Source: Anaerolineae bacterium (lineage in GTDB: Bacteria; Chloroflexota; Anaerolineae; Aggregatilineales; UBA3940). From it: a stretch of 21,223 bases of DNA. The stretch spans positions 1-21,223 of the forward strand of contig JAFGNO010000051.1 in assembly GCA_016926985.1 (NCBI GenBank). The letters run 5' to 3'. Positions 7,789 through 15,630 of the stretch are shown here, one piece after another. A program made the translations under genes and the position numbers. The notes beneath the pieces were generated by a model. That model was given only the letters and a program-made list of their open reading frames with translations. It made no database searches and was not told the origin of the DNA. Numbering within the stretch: the first letter of the stretch is position 1; each line of letters begins with the position of its first letter.

Positions 7789-10037
7789 CTGCCTTCTGTC
7801 CTTGCAGAATACTGTGAAGGCAGCCGACTTGTTTGGCGATCCAATCGCCTGCTGCGTTTACCCCTGTTCGCGATGATAACAAATATCAGCAGCGACAGCG
7901 CGCTCAACCCGCTGATAATGGCTGCGATGATCTCACCTGTGGGCCGGTAGACAACCTCAACGGTGTGTGCGCCCTGTGGAGGCAGTTCAACGCCCGGCAA
8001 TGCATCTGCCACTCTCAGGACGGGAACCGGCTGGTCGTCCACAAAAGCTCTCCAGCCGGGCGACCAGGACTGGGGAATCACCAGGATCATCGGCTTTGTA
8101 AAGCCAGTCGTATCCACAGTGGTGGACAGCGCCTTGTTTGGCGATGGGTGGCTGTCGACACTAGGTACAGCACTGCCGGAAAGAAATGGCGCGTCAGTAC
8201 TCTCCACCCAGACGACCGCGCTACCTGTCGTTTGATACAGGTACAGATCGCCAACCATCCCAACAAAACGAATGCTGTCATTTCCAAGCGGATACTGAGC
8301 AACAATATGGGTCACGCCAAGCGCACTCAGAAGGCGGCCATCAGGCGCATCATACTCAGGCATGGATGCACCCGTATCCTCCAGTATGGGCAGCGGCGGC
8401 GCAGTGACACTGTATCCGGCAATATCCACGCCAGATGCCCTCTCGATGAGTTCTGCTGTCCATTGAAGCTGAAAGGGATCAACCCCATGCAGGGTGGATA
8501 TCCCCGCTTCTGCAGCCGTCGGGCCAAGCAGGCTGAATGATGGCGAATATACAATGCCATAATCGGGGCCAATCGCATCCAGGACCGCCTGATCAACCCG
8601 GTCAATATCAGATATCCATCGACCAGCTACCAGCGTGGCAGCCATCCACAGGGATAATGCCCCCTGTGAGGCAATCAGCAGGACAACGCCAACCATCCTG
8701 AACCTGCTACTGTCGACCACCAGACCGGGCATACCAATCAGGGTCAGAGCTGCACCTGTCAGTATGCAAGAAAGACCCAGCGAAAAGAGCGATATGACAG
8801 GCTGCACCAGCAGAGCATAGATGACAACGGTTGCCCCAATCACCAAAAGCACCGCCCCAGGAAGCACGGCTGCACGCGTCTCGGAGCGCCTGATCAACCA
8901 GTCCATCCCATATGCAGACAGAGCTGTAACCGCAAGAAAAACCACAAAATACGCTCGTGATGGCACCCGCAGCCAGCTTATCACCGGCACAATGTGAACT
9001 ACAGAGTCAAAGAGAGGGCCATTTGTGCCAAGCGCCCAAACGAGACTGCCAGTGAGTGCCACCAGCCAGAACACCGATATGCCACGCTGCCGGCGGTCAG
9101 CAAAAGCAGCTACACTCAGCACCAATACTGGCATACCCAGGTAAGTCATCCACTCGTGGAAACCGCCAAAGTCAGGCAGGATAATACCCACCAGGTAGCG
9201 AATCGGCAGCGAGAAGATGCCCGCTTCTTCGGGGGTGATGGTTGCACGGGTTAACGAGGGTCCCAGTGTGAACAGTGGAACAAGCTGAACAACCGTAAGC
9301 AGGAAATAAACAAGGAGAGCCAGTCCGCCAATCTTGAAGAGCCCCCTCGACATGTTTCGAGCCTGAACAGCCTTAAGCAGGCCATAGCTGGCAATGACCA
9401 GCAGGAAATAGAGTGCAATGCGCAGATCGGCCAGTGTCAGCATTGCAGCAGCAAAACCGGTCTGAATGCCCGTCCTGACCGGTATCTTATCCTTTCCATT
9501 GACTGAAACAAGTTCAGTCACAGACCTTATCAACCATGGAACCCAGGCAAGCGCATAGACAATATCCAGGTGCCCGGCGCCCAGATGGGCCGTAAGCTTT
9601 GTGCTTAAGCTAAAGGAGAGGCTGGCAAAAACAGCCGCAAACGGGTGAAGCCCCTCTTGTTTCATCCATAAAAAGACACCCAGCACCATCCAGGCAATAT
9701 GGGTATAGAGCAGAATATCCAGATGGATCGTAGGCGGAAGAACCAGCACCAACCATTGAGGCGGATACCAGACTTTGCTGAGCGGGTTGGCAGCAAAGGG
9801 CTGGCCCAGCATCTTCTGCGGATTCCAGAAAGGCCACTGCCCTTGCTGCCAGACACTGTTTCGCAGAAAAAAGGCGTTGGGCCAGTGAGTGATGGCTGCA
9901 TCTGATACCGAACTGCCGGGTTTGAACGGGAGCGTACCCGGTGGCACGAGGGCCAGGTATATTGAAACAATCAGAAGGATGGTCAGCAGCGTGACAGCGC
10001 GCCATACCCGTGGTGAGCTATCCTCCGTCACGGGCAT
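7785..10037 (-). CDS. YfhO-family membrane protein, tandem paralogue
   Basis: A 750-aa multi-pass protein of the YfhO family. The first outside loop has SDAAITHWPN (D46), then W-x-x-G-Q-W-P-F-W-N-P (63-73), a Q-P-F-A-A-N-P segment and V-W-Y-P-P-Q-W, matching the YfhO start pattern. The C-terminal outside domain has SWSPGWRAFVDDQPV and a V-E-V-V-Y-R-P segment before a last helix and a basic tail. The protein is expected to be a GT-C transferase using a lipid-linked sugar. An ATG at 10055 would add six residues but has no ribosome site, whereas GGAGAGG lies 9 nt upstream of the ATG at 10037, so I chose the latter. The start overlaps the end of the upstream gene by 20 nt, and the stop overlaps the next YfhO start by 4 nt. 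Tandem duplication with divergence is likely. Confidence 0.85.
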   Translation of the reverse strand: MPVTEDSSPRVWRAVTLLTILLIVSIYLALVPPGTLPFKPGSSVSDAAITHWPNAFFLRNSVWQQGQWPFWNPQKMLGQPFAANPLSKVWYPPQWLVLVLPPTIHLDILLYTHIAWMVLGVFLWMKQEGLHPFAAVFASLSFSLSTKLTAHLGAGHLDIVYALAWVPWLIRSVTELVSVNGKDKIPVRTGIQTGFAAAMLTLADLRIALYFLLVIASYGLLKAVQARNMSRGLFKIGGLALLVYFLLTVVQLVPLFTLGPSLTRATITPEEAGIFSLPIRYLVGIILPDFGGFHEWMTYLGMPVLVLSVAAFADRRQRGISVFWLVALTGSLVWALGTNGPLFDSVVHIVPVISWLRVPSRAYFVVFLAVTALSAYGMDWLIRRSETRAAVLPGAVLLVIGATVVIYALLVQPVISLFSLGLSCILTGAALTLIGMPGLVVDSSRFRMVGVVLLIASQGALSLWMAATLVAGRWISDIDRVDQAVLDAIGPDYGIVYSPSFSLLGPTAAEAGISTLHGVDPFQLQWTAELIERASGVDIAGYSVTAPPLPILEDTGASMPEYDAPDGRLLSALGVTHIVAQYPLGNDSIRFVGMVGDLYLYQTTGSAVVWVESTDAPFLSGSAVPSVDSHPSPNKALSTTVDTTGFTKPMILVIPQSWSPGWRAFVDDQPVPVLRVADALPGVELPPQGAHTVEVVYRPTGEIIAAIISGLSALSLLIFVIIANRGKRSRRLDRQTSRLPSQYSARTEGR

Positions 10038-11619
10038 AAATGACAACCTCTCCATCGCCAGAGGTAAAAACAGGATTCCCGTGGATGGCGCACATTGTCA
10101 ACTCCCCGGTCAGCGCCTGTTCGCGCGGGCCCACCAGGATATAGTCCACCTGTTCATCTTCAACGACCTGGCAGTGAATACCCGCATAAAACGCCTCCAC
10201 AGCCTGTTTTCGCAAATCGGCATCGATAGTCTCGTACTGATGACCATAGACAACCCGCATCCCGTAGACCGGCAAAAAAGTCCCCATCTCTGGCGAGGCA
10301 AGGACCAGCGTCCCCGGATCGGTATCGGCCAGCCATTCCACCGCCTCGACCTCAGCATGATTCATGAAATATCGCCCCCCGCCTTGCTCCAACAGATCAA
10401 AGCTCCCGACAATCGGGCCAATCAGCGCCACAACGGTGGTTGGCATGAATATGATGAACACCAGAACCGTAATGACAATCCTGATCCGCAGCTTGAATTT
10501 CGCAAGGATCACACGCCACAACCCACGCCCGGCAAATACGGCAACTGGCGCAATCAAGAGCATCGTGAACCGGCGCTGTATGCCGAGCGGCGCATAAAGC
10601 AGAACCAGCGTGGCGCAAAACCAGGCAATCAGCAGGATATCGCCATCCTGGAGTTTGAATCGTCCACCCCACAAGCCAATCACAGCCAGAATCAGCAGCG
10701 GCCCAAAAGCTATCAGATAATCCCAAACAGGCGGGGATGGAGTCTGGTTTTGGCTCATCCAATCTCTGAACAGCGGATTGGCTTCGGTAAAAACCCACAG
10801 GTCATAGACAACATGCGGCAGCATGAACAGGATGACAATCCCTCCCCAGCCCAACTGCTTACGTGGGAAAGCCTTGTCCCGCACCCACAACCACACAAAC
10901 AACCCCGCGAAACCAATACCAACAGGGAGCAGGATATACGGTGACATGCTCACCAGACAAAGTGTGGCGCAGGCAATTCCAACCGAATAGATATTCAGCT
11001 CCGGCGAGGAGATTCCCTCTCCGAGCCAGGTTGTGACAAGCAGGTGGACAAGAAGCAGCCCCATACCAATCGACCAGGGGAAGTGTGAATTGGTATAACC
11101 TGCCTGAAAAGGGAATGCCTCCGGGATCACCAGGAGATCCGGGGTGAGATGGCCAAACAACAGCGCAACCCATCCCAGCCCGGCTCCTGTCATACCCAAA
11201 AGCCAGGTGAGCCGGCGCTGGGAAATATCATCCGTCCAATCAGCGACAAAACGGTAAAAGGCAAGGAACATGACCATATTCCCGACGAGCCGGCTGATGT
11301 GGAATATCATGATATTGGAAACGCCCAGCGCCCGTGCAAGATGCCCCAGGCCGAGGTAAAAGGTATACAGGAATACACCATCGTGTTTTTCCGGTGTATA
11401 GGCCAGTTTGAACAGCCAGCTTCCATCATACCCCTGCTGCATTTTAGCCAGGTATGACATCCCATCAATGGGATTGACCAGCACACCCATAAACTGGTAA
11501 GCGTCGCTGCCAATACCATAAACAAAAACAAAAGGCAGCAGTAGAAGCACAATAAGCACTGCACTGACAGTGAACACCCATCGCCATTCATATTGCTCGA
11601 TAACTCGGGCACCCAGCAT
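10018..11619 (-). CDS. GT-C-like multi-pass membrane protein, first gene of the operon
   Basis: A 533-aa membrane protein with roughly a dozen hydrophobic segments and a soluble C-terminal tail of about 120 residues. The first outside loop has an Asp-rich stretch with DGMSYLAKMQQG (D52), then GSWLFKL, Y-T-P-E-K-H and G-V-F-L-Y. I recognise this as an arrangement common in uncharacterised Chloroflexota membrane proteins; the Asp in the first loop suggests a GT-C fold, but no named family is certain. The tail has ATDPGTLVLASPEMG-like spacing (VEWLADTDPG, then VLASPEMGTFLPVYG), resembling the soluble tails of the neighbouring proteins. ATG at 11619 has AAAGG 7 nt upstream. A divergent intergenic region lies upstream, so this is the promoter-proximal gene of the minus-strand glycosyltransferase operon. 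Confidence 0.72.
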   Translation of the reverse strand: MLGARVIEQYEWRWVFTVSAVLIVLLLLPFVFVYGIGSDAYQFMGVLVNPIDGMSYLAKMQQGYDGSWLFKLAYTPEKHDGVFLYTFYLGLGHLARALGVSNIMIFHISRLVGNMVMFLAFYRFVADWTDDISQRRLTWLLGMTGAGLGWVALLFGHLTPDLLVIPEAFPFQAGYTNSHFPWSIGMGLLLVHLLVTTWLGEGISSPELNIYSVGIACATLCLVSMSPYILLPVGIGFAGLFVWLWVRDKAFPRKQLGWGGIVILFMLPHVVYDLWVFTEANPLFRDWMSQNQTPSPPVWDYLIAFGPLLILAVIGLWGGRFKLQDGDILLIAWFCATLVLLYAPLGIQRRFTMLLIAPVAVFAGRGLWRVILAKFKLRIRIVITVLVFIIFMPTTVVALIGPIVGSFDLLEQGGGRYFMNHAEVEAVEWLADTDPGTLVLASPEMGTFLPVYGMRVVYGHQYETIDADLRKQAVEAFYAGIHCQVVEDEQVDYILVGPREQALTGELTMCAIHGNPVFTSGDGEVVIYARDGG

Positions 11620-11667
11620 AATCTAACCTTTCACCAACTCGGCTGGGGGTGGCCGATCAACCCTGAT

Positions 11668-11712
11668 TCACCAGACCATGATAGTCCTGCCAGAATTCCA
11701 CGGCAGGCTCAT
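11668..11712 (-). CDS. possible 14-codon leader ORF ahead of the glycosyltransferase operon
   Basis: A short frame encoding MSLPWNSGRTIMVW lies in the 5' leader of the minus-strand operon. GGAGG sits 8 nt before its ATG, a stronger ribosome site than most in this window. It ends 48 nt before the first operon ATG. It has no run of one amino acid that would suggest classical attenuation, and no clear terminator hairpin follows. It may be a regulatory or translation-coupling leader, or chance. The same frame extends upstream to a 65-codon version that crosses the predicted promoter and is less likely. Confidence 0.2.
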   Translation of the reverse strand: MSLPWNSGRTIMVW

Positions 11713-11776
11713 GCGTGATTCCTCCAGACATCCCCCGGCAGATAACGCCAAGCTTATCCAACCTGCCAGCGCGGTT

Positions 11777-11803
11777 TTGCCATTTCCCAGCCAGTAGTAT
11801 AAT
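11777..11803 (+). promoter_or_regulatory. sigma70-like promoter for the zinc-ribbon/NACHT operon
   Basis: TTGCCA (11777-11782) and a perfect TATAAT (11798-11803) are separated by 15 nt; shifting the -35 to TTTGCC gives 16. Transcription would start near 11810, leaving a leader of about 130 nt before the GTG at 11937. The -10 is convincing and the -35 spacing is short. Confidence 0.5.
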
Positions 11804-11825
11804 GTGCCCAGCAATCGAAAGGAAA
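11796..11825 (-). promoter_or_regulatory. possible minus-strand promoter overlapping the divergent one
   Basis: On the minus strand TATACT (11801-11796) overlaps the plus-strand TATAAT by four bases. The best -35 at 18 nt is TTTCCT (11825-11820), which is weak. If used, it would start the glycosyltransferase operon with a leader of about 170 nt and compete with the plus-strand promoter. Confidence 0.25.
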
Positions 11826-11850
11826 GTCTTTCCTGCGAATGGCGCTTTCC
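11821..11850 (+). repeat. small palindrome in the zinc-ribbon leader
   Basis: GGAAAG-T-CTTTCC (11821-11833) is a perfect 6-bp inverted repeat with a one-base centre, followed by a third arm CTTTCC at 11845-11850. GGAAAG could pair with either copy, the distal one giving an 18-nt loop. It lies just downstream of the predicted start of transcription. It could be an operator or a leader hairpin; no regulator can be named. Confidence 0.25.
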
Positions 11851-11936
11851 AGCCATTGAAGACACCAGAAGCTTTCTGTCTCTCGACTTACCAGAAAAAC
11901 TGGCTCAATACAGGATTTAAAAGGATAGGTCCGCGC

Positions 11937-12635
11937 GTGGCACAAACAGAAGCGCTTCATGCCCTGCAGAAGATTGACAGCGAATTAGACCGTATCAAAA
12001 AACGCCTTATTGAGATTGAGCAGCTCCTTCAAGCTGATGAAGCAGTCCGTCGCGCACAGTCTGAGCGAGACAAGACGGCAAAACTGCTCAGCCAGTGGAG
12101 GGCCAGGCAGAATGACCTCTTTCTGCAACGCGACGAACTGAAAACAGAAGGAGACTCTGTAGAAACACGCCTGTATTCCGGTCAGGTCCAGAATCCAAGA
12201 GAACTCTCCGATTTGCAGGAAAAAGTGTCAGAACTCAGGCGGCGGCACGCCGCTATGGAAGAGCCTGTTATTGAGGCAATGCTAGAGGTTGAGCAGCACG
12301 AACACGACCTGGAAATCGCCGAAAGTCACCTGGCAGCACTCAAAGCAAAAAAAGAGGCAGAATTGGGCAACCTCACCCAGGAGCAGGAAACCCTGCGATA
12401 CAAAGAAGCCGAACTCAGAACCAGCCGTGAAACAGCCCGCGCTGCCGTTGAGCCTGCTCACCTGCGGCTGTATGACAGCATACGGAAACGTATGCGCAGA
12501 CCTTCAGTGGTACAGCTCACACAGGAGGGTGAGTGCACTGGCTGTGGGGTCCAGGTGACCAGCAGCATGAAGCAGCAGGTTCGACGGGGTGAAGTCCTGA
12601 CCTGCCCTACCTGTGGGCGTATTCTTTTCACGTAA
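11937..12635 (+). CDS. C4-type zinc-ribbon coiled-coil protein (DUF164/zf-RING_7 family)
   Basis: A 232-aa protein. Residues about 5-170 are a long charged helix with heptad-like spacing (coiled coil) containing the family segment LYSGQVQNPRELSDLQEK (79-96). The C-terminus is a zinc ribbon with two CxxC pairs, C200/C203 and C223/C226, ending CPTCGRILF. The family includes HP0958/FlgZ of Helicobacter and CdsZ of Chlamydia, which act as RNA- or protein-binding adaptors; in Chloroflexota its role is unknown. I chose GTG at 11937, with AGGT 6 nt and AAGGA about 11 nt upstream. A frame open from 11715 would add 74 residues, but these cross the promoter and do not look like the family. It is followed after 24 nt by the NACHT/HEAT gene, so the two are probably co-transcribed. 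Confidence 0.9.
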   Translation: MAQTEALHALQKIDSELDRIKKRLIEIEQLLQADEAVRRAQSERDKTAKLLSQWRARQNDLFLQRDELKTEGDSVETRLYSGQVQNPRELSDLQEKVSELRRRHAAMEEPVIEAMLEVEQHEHDLEIAESHLAALKAKKEAELGNLTQEQETLRYKEAELRTSRETARAAVEPAHLRLYDSIRKRMRRPSVVQLTQEGECTGCGVQVTSSMKQQVRRGEVLTCPTCGRILFT

Positions 12636-12659
12636 GCAGCATTATCAGGGGAACAACCA

Positions 12660-15104
12660 ATGCCTGTCGATCCCATTTCACTCATTGTTGGCGCAGTTGT
12701 TGCGATCGCACTTGCCGTGTTGATCTACACTTTCAGAGACCGGGTCGGCCTGCTTCGCCGGTCGGCGGAAGGGCGCGTTTCTGCCACCCGCGCACGGCTG
12801 GCACGCGGTGTTGAGGGAAATTACCGCAGCGCAGTTGTTGAACTCGCCAGGCGGATGCACATTGCTGGACACCTGGTGCCGCTGGAAAAAGTCTGTATTG
12901 AACCTGCTTTTTTCCAGGAGCCACCGCCCTTTGATCCCCTCGATGAAGATAGCATGGCCTATGAGCGCCCGCATCAACTCGTCCCACTGGTGATCGATTG
13001 GCCTCAGATGGTTGGACCCTACCGATATCCTGAGCTTAAGCTCATCCAGCTCCTGAATGGCAATCACCATCTTCTCATACTTGGTCTGCCCGGATCTGGA
13101 AGGACAGTGGCACTTGCGCGACTGCTCAGCCTGTTCGGTGAAACAGAAACAAAGAATGGCCCGGTATGTGATGGACGCCTCCCAATCTATATCCACCTTG
13201 GAGATGTGAACCTCTCTCCCGATCTGTATGATGTGGAGGCCAATCCCCTGAATCCGCTGATTGAAGCCGCCGCCCACCGGCTTGCAGGCGTGGGCGCCCG
13301 ATTGGTCAGTGCTGTTCAGCCAGAGTTCGCAGTTGGGAACGGGCTTTTCCTGGTAGATGGCTGGGATGAGCTCCCTGAAAAAAGACGCCTGCAAGCTATT
13401 GAATGGCTGAAGGTCCTGCTTGAGAGCTTCCCCGGCAACCGCCTGATCATGTCTGGGCCTGTACTTGGATACGGCCCGCTGCTGCGGCTGGGTCTTACGC
13501 CAATTTCCATCATGCCCTGGGACAATGCCCGCTTTACAGCACTCAGCGGGGCCTGGAAAAACGCCTGGCCTGAGATCGCCGGGACTTCCCGAATTCCCGC
13601 ACCGGAGCCGCCAGAAGAACTTGTACTGCGGGCAGCGCGGGGAAACACCTGCCGGACACCTCTTGATGCCACACTGCATATCTGGGCGACCTATGCCGGG
13701 GATGACCCCGGAGAAGGACGCGCGGGTTGGTACGGGGCATATATCAAGCGGGTTCTTCGCTTCCCGCAGGCAGAAGAAGGGCTTGGCCGGCTGGCTGAGA
13801 TCATCCTCAAAGATCAGGATCGCCTGGGGGTTGATCTGGACGAACTTACTGCTGTATTGAGAACTGCTCGTATTGCTGCGCAGGAAAAAACGGGCGGGGC
13901 CATATCCTTTGTCGACCAAATGCTTGGCGAGGTGCGCGTGCTTACAGAATTCCTGACCGGGGAGATTACCTTTACCCATCCTACGGTTGGTGCTTATCTC
14001 GCCGCGACAGCCCTTGTCGGGCGCGGTCTGCAAGAAACATTTCTTGACGACTCATTCCTCGCCCGCTCCATCATGCCTTTTCTGGCGGAACTGGATGATA
14101 TCTCGCCATATGTTGCCCATTTTGCGGCCTCCCAACCAGATAACCTTCTCAAAAGGAGCATTCTTGAACCACTGGCCTGGGCTGCAGATGCGCCGGAAAA
14201 TGCACCCTGGCGGGACCCCGTTTTTCTGAAGGCTGAACAAATACTGCTTGGTCCAGTGGGATTTCAAGCGTCCCGCGAACGGGCAATGGCTGCATTGGCT
14301 GCTTCGCAATCCCCCGAAGCCAACCGGATTTTTATGAAAGGTTTGCAACACCCTGATAACAAGGTGCGGATGCTCTGCATCATCGGGCTTGGCGCATTGG
14401 GCAACCCGGCTAATGCGGGCCCTCTGGGAGACCTTCTTGAAGATAAGGCTCCGGGCGTTGACGTGGTGGTATCCCTGGCGCTGGGAGCCTGTGCCAACGA
14501 AGCCGCGCTGAACCTGCTGATCCGCGCACTTCTGAGCGGCAGCGATCTCGCCCGCCGAGCCGCGGCTGAACTGCTTGGCGCAACCAATATGCTGGGCGAA
14601 GGACATGAAATCCTGCGCGAGGCCGCTGGTGAAGAGGATTCCCGCACTCGCAAGGCGGCAGTTTATGGCCTTGATCGCGCAAATACACCGTGGGCTGTCG
14701 AACTCCTGCGGGATATGGAAAAAAGAGATAGTGAATGGTTAGTACGCACAGCAGCCACCACACTGCTTGAGCCGCGCCGGGAAGGAACCTACAACACCAG
14801 GAGCCCTGAAAAGCGAGAAGAACCGCAGGAATTGAAATGGCTGGCGGCCTGGTATGCTGAGCGAAACCAGAATGTGGAACCAGGTATTACGGGGATCAGC
14901 CAGTTGATCCGAACCATGCAGGAAGGCGATGAAGCATCACGCCTGGCAGCCATTGAAGCAATTGGCGCACTGTGTTTAACCGATGCCGTAAAGCCGTTAT
15001 ACGGCGCATTGAGAGATGAACACCCCGAAATCCGCGATTCAGCTTTCCGTTCACTCTGCGCACTGAGCGTATCTGAAACGATCCCGCTGCCTGCAGTGAT
15101 GTAA
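12660..15104 (+). CDS. membrane-anchored NACHT-like NTPase with HEAT repeats, Arg in Walker A
   Basis: An 814-aa STAND-type protein. Residues 6-24 form one membrane helix, followed by RDRVGLLRR, which suggests the bulk is cytosolic. An NTPase module follows: Walker A GLPGSGRT (142-149), with Arg148 where Lys is normal; Walker B LFLVDGWDE (229-237), the acidic NACHT form; then NRLIMSGP (260-267), where NACHT proteins usually have TSRP. FTHPTVGAYLAATAL (438-452) matches the F-x-H-x-x-x-x-E-Y-L-A-A motif after NACHT domains, though Gly replaces Glu. HEAT/PBS-like helical repeats cover about 540-705 and 755-803. AGGGG precedes the ATG by about 9 nt. NACHT proteins sense a ligand and oligomerise on ATP; the two altered residues suggest weakened or different hydrolysis. 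The partner may be the zinc-ribbon protein. Could also be a scaffold rather than a defence protein. Confidence 0.82.
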   Translation: MPVDPISLIVGAVVAIALAVLIYTFRDRVGLLRRSAEGRVSATRARLARGVEGNYRSAVVELARRMHIAGHLVPLEKVCIEPAFFQEPPPFDPLDEDSMAYERPHQLVPLVIDWPQMVGPYRYPELKLIQLLNGNHHLLILGLPGSGRTVALARLLSLFGETETKNGPVCDGRLPIYIHLGDVNLSPDLYDVEANPLNPLIEAAAHRLAGVGARLVSAVQPEFAVGNGLFLVDGWDELPEKRRLQAIEWLKVLLESFPGNRLIMSGPVLGYGPLLRLGLTPISIMPWDNARFTALSGAWKNAWPEIAGTSRIPAPEPPEELVLRAARGNTCRTPLDATLHIWATYAGDDPGEGRAGWYGAYIKRVLRFPQAEEGLGRLAEIILKDQDRLGVDLDELTAVLRTARIAAQEKTGGAISFVDQMLGEVRVLTEFLTGEITFTHPTVGAYLAATALVGRGLQETFLDDSFLARSIMPFLAELDDISPYVAHFAASQPDNLLKRSILEPLAWAADAPENAPWRDPVFLKAEQILLGPVGFQASRERAMAALAASQSPEANRIFMKGLQHPDNKVRMLCIIGLGALGNPANAGPLGDLLEDKAPGVDVVVSLALGACANEAALNLLIRALLSGSDLARRAAAELLGATNMLGEGHEILREAAGEEDSRTRKAAVYGLDRANTPWAVELLRDMEKRDSEWLVRTAATTLLEPRREGTYNTRSPEKREEPQELKWLAAWYAERNQNVEPGITGISQLIRTMQEGDEASRLAAIEAIGALCLTDAVKPLYGALRDEHPEIRDSAFRSLCALSVSETIPLPAVM

Positions 15105-15137
15105 ACAAAACGGCGGTTGGTTTTTCCAGCCGCCGTT
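15102..15137 (-). terminator. Rho-independent terminator between convergent genes
   Basis: A 12-bp stem with one G-T pair (15109-15120 with 15126-15137) and a loop of five T bases on the plus strand. Read on the minus strand it is followed by TTTTGTTT, so it fits termination after the DUF167 gene. On the plus strand no T-run follows, though the same hairpin lies only 4 nt after the NACHT gene stop and may act in both directions. Confidence 0.7.
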
Positions 15138-15159
15138 CCAGATTTCCCGGTCGAACCCG

Positions 15160-15474
15160 CTAACCCACAAGCATATTTCTGACTTTCTCCTCAACTTCTG
15201 CTGCCCTGATATTGAGCATGCTGATCAGCTTTTTCCTGCTCTCAAGTCCAGCCACGATCTCAATATCTGCCGGGCTCAGATCAAGTATCTCAGCCAGAAA
15301 TGCAATGAGTTCGTCATTAGCCTGTCCCTCAACCGGGGGGGACATCAGGCGGATTTTGATGGTTCCATCATCTTCAATTTCCACAAGTTCAGTGCGATTC
15401 GCCATCGGCACAATGCGAACTGTAATGGCTGCACCACGCGCCGCCTGGGTGATGTTAAATTCACGTTTTGGCAT
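15160..15474 (-). CDS. DUF167 (YggU-family) protein
   Basis: A 104-aa small protein of the DUF167/YggU family, whose function is not established. Visible family pattern: VRIVPMANRTEL (19-30), then K-I-R-L-M-S-P-P-V-E-G-Q-A-N (40-53), FLAEILDLS (59-67) and a G-L-E-S-R-K-K segment (76-82). The length matches the family (about 100 aa). I start it at ATG 15474 with GGAG 7 nt upstream; the frame opens further back to 15573, but that part is not family-like and overlaps the promoter. The gene follows yggT by about 155 nt, a common neighbour in Gram-positive and Chloroflexota genomes, but the gap and the promoter at 15538-15565 suggest separate expression. Confidence 0.85.
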   Translation of the reverse strand: MPKREFNITQAARGAAITVRIVPMANRTELVEIEDDGTIKIRLMSPPVEGQANDELIAFLAEILDLSPADIEIVAGLESRKKLISMLNIRAAEVEEKVRNMLVG

Positions 15475-15537
15475 TGAACCACTCCGCTGTATATACCTTT
15501 TCCCTGACCGTCCATGAATAATCCGGGTGATATGACC

Positions 15538-15565
15538 AGTATATCCGCTCAGGGGGCATGCGCAA
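15538..15565 (-). promoter_or_regulatory. sigma70-like promoter for the DUF167 gene
   Basis: On the minus strand TTGCGC (15565-15560) and TATACT (15543-15538) are separated by 16 nt. The start of transcription would lie near 15531, giving a leader of about 55-60 nt before the ATG at 15474. It lies in the otherwise empty gap after yggT. Confidence 0.45.
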
Positions 15566-15630
15566 CCGGGCAAATGGATCGCCCTGCTGTACCCTTAACA
15601 CATCACGCCGATACCGGTCAACCACTGAGG

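Noticed and set aside
9889..10944. 351-codon plus-strand frame
   Set aside because: It is antisense to two well-supported membrane-protein genes, and its composition (many Q, H, N, R) is that of an antisense shadow.
11715..11936. 74-codon N-terminal extension of the zinc-ribbon gene from a GTG at 11715
   Set aside because: It crosses the predicted promoter, has no family-like sequence, and GTG 11937 has a ribosome site and gives the usual length.
12678..14033. 451-codon minus-strand frame across the NACHT gene
   Set aside because: It is antisense to a clear multi-domain protein and shows no recognisable domain.
15475..15573. 33-codon extension of the DUF167 gene
   Set aside because: Not family-like and it runs over the predicted promoter.
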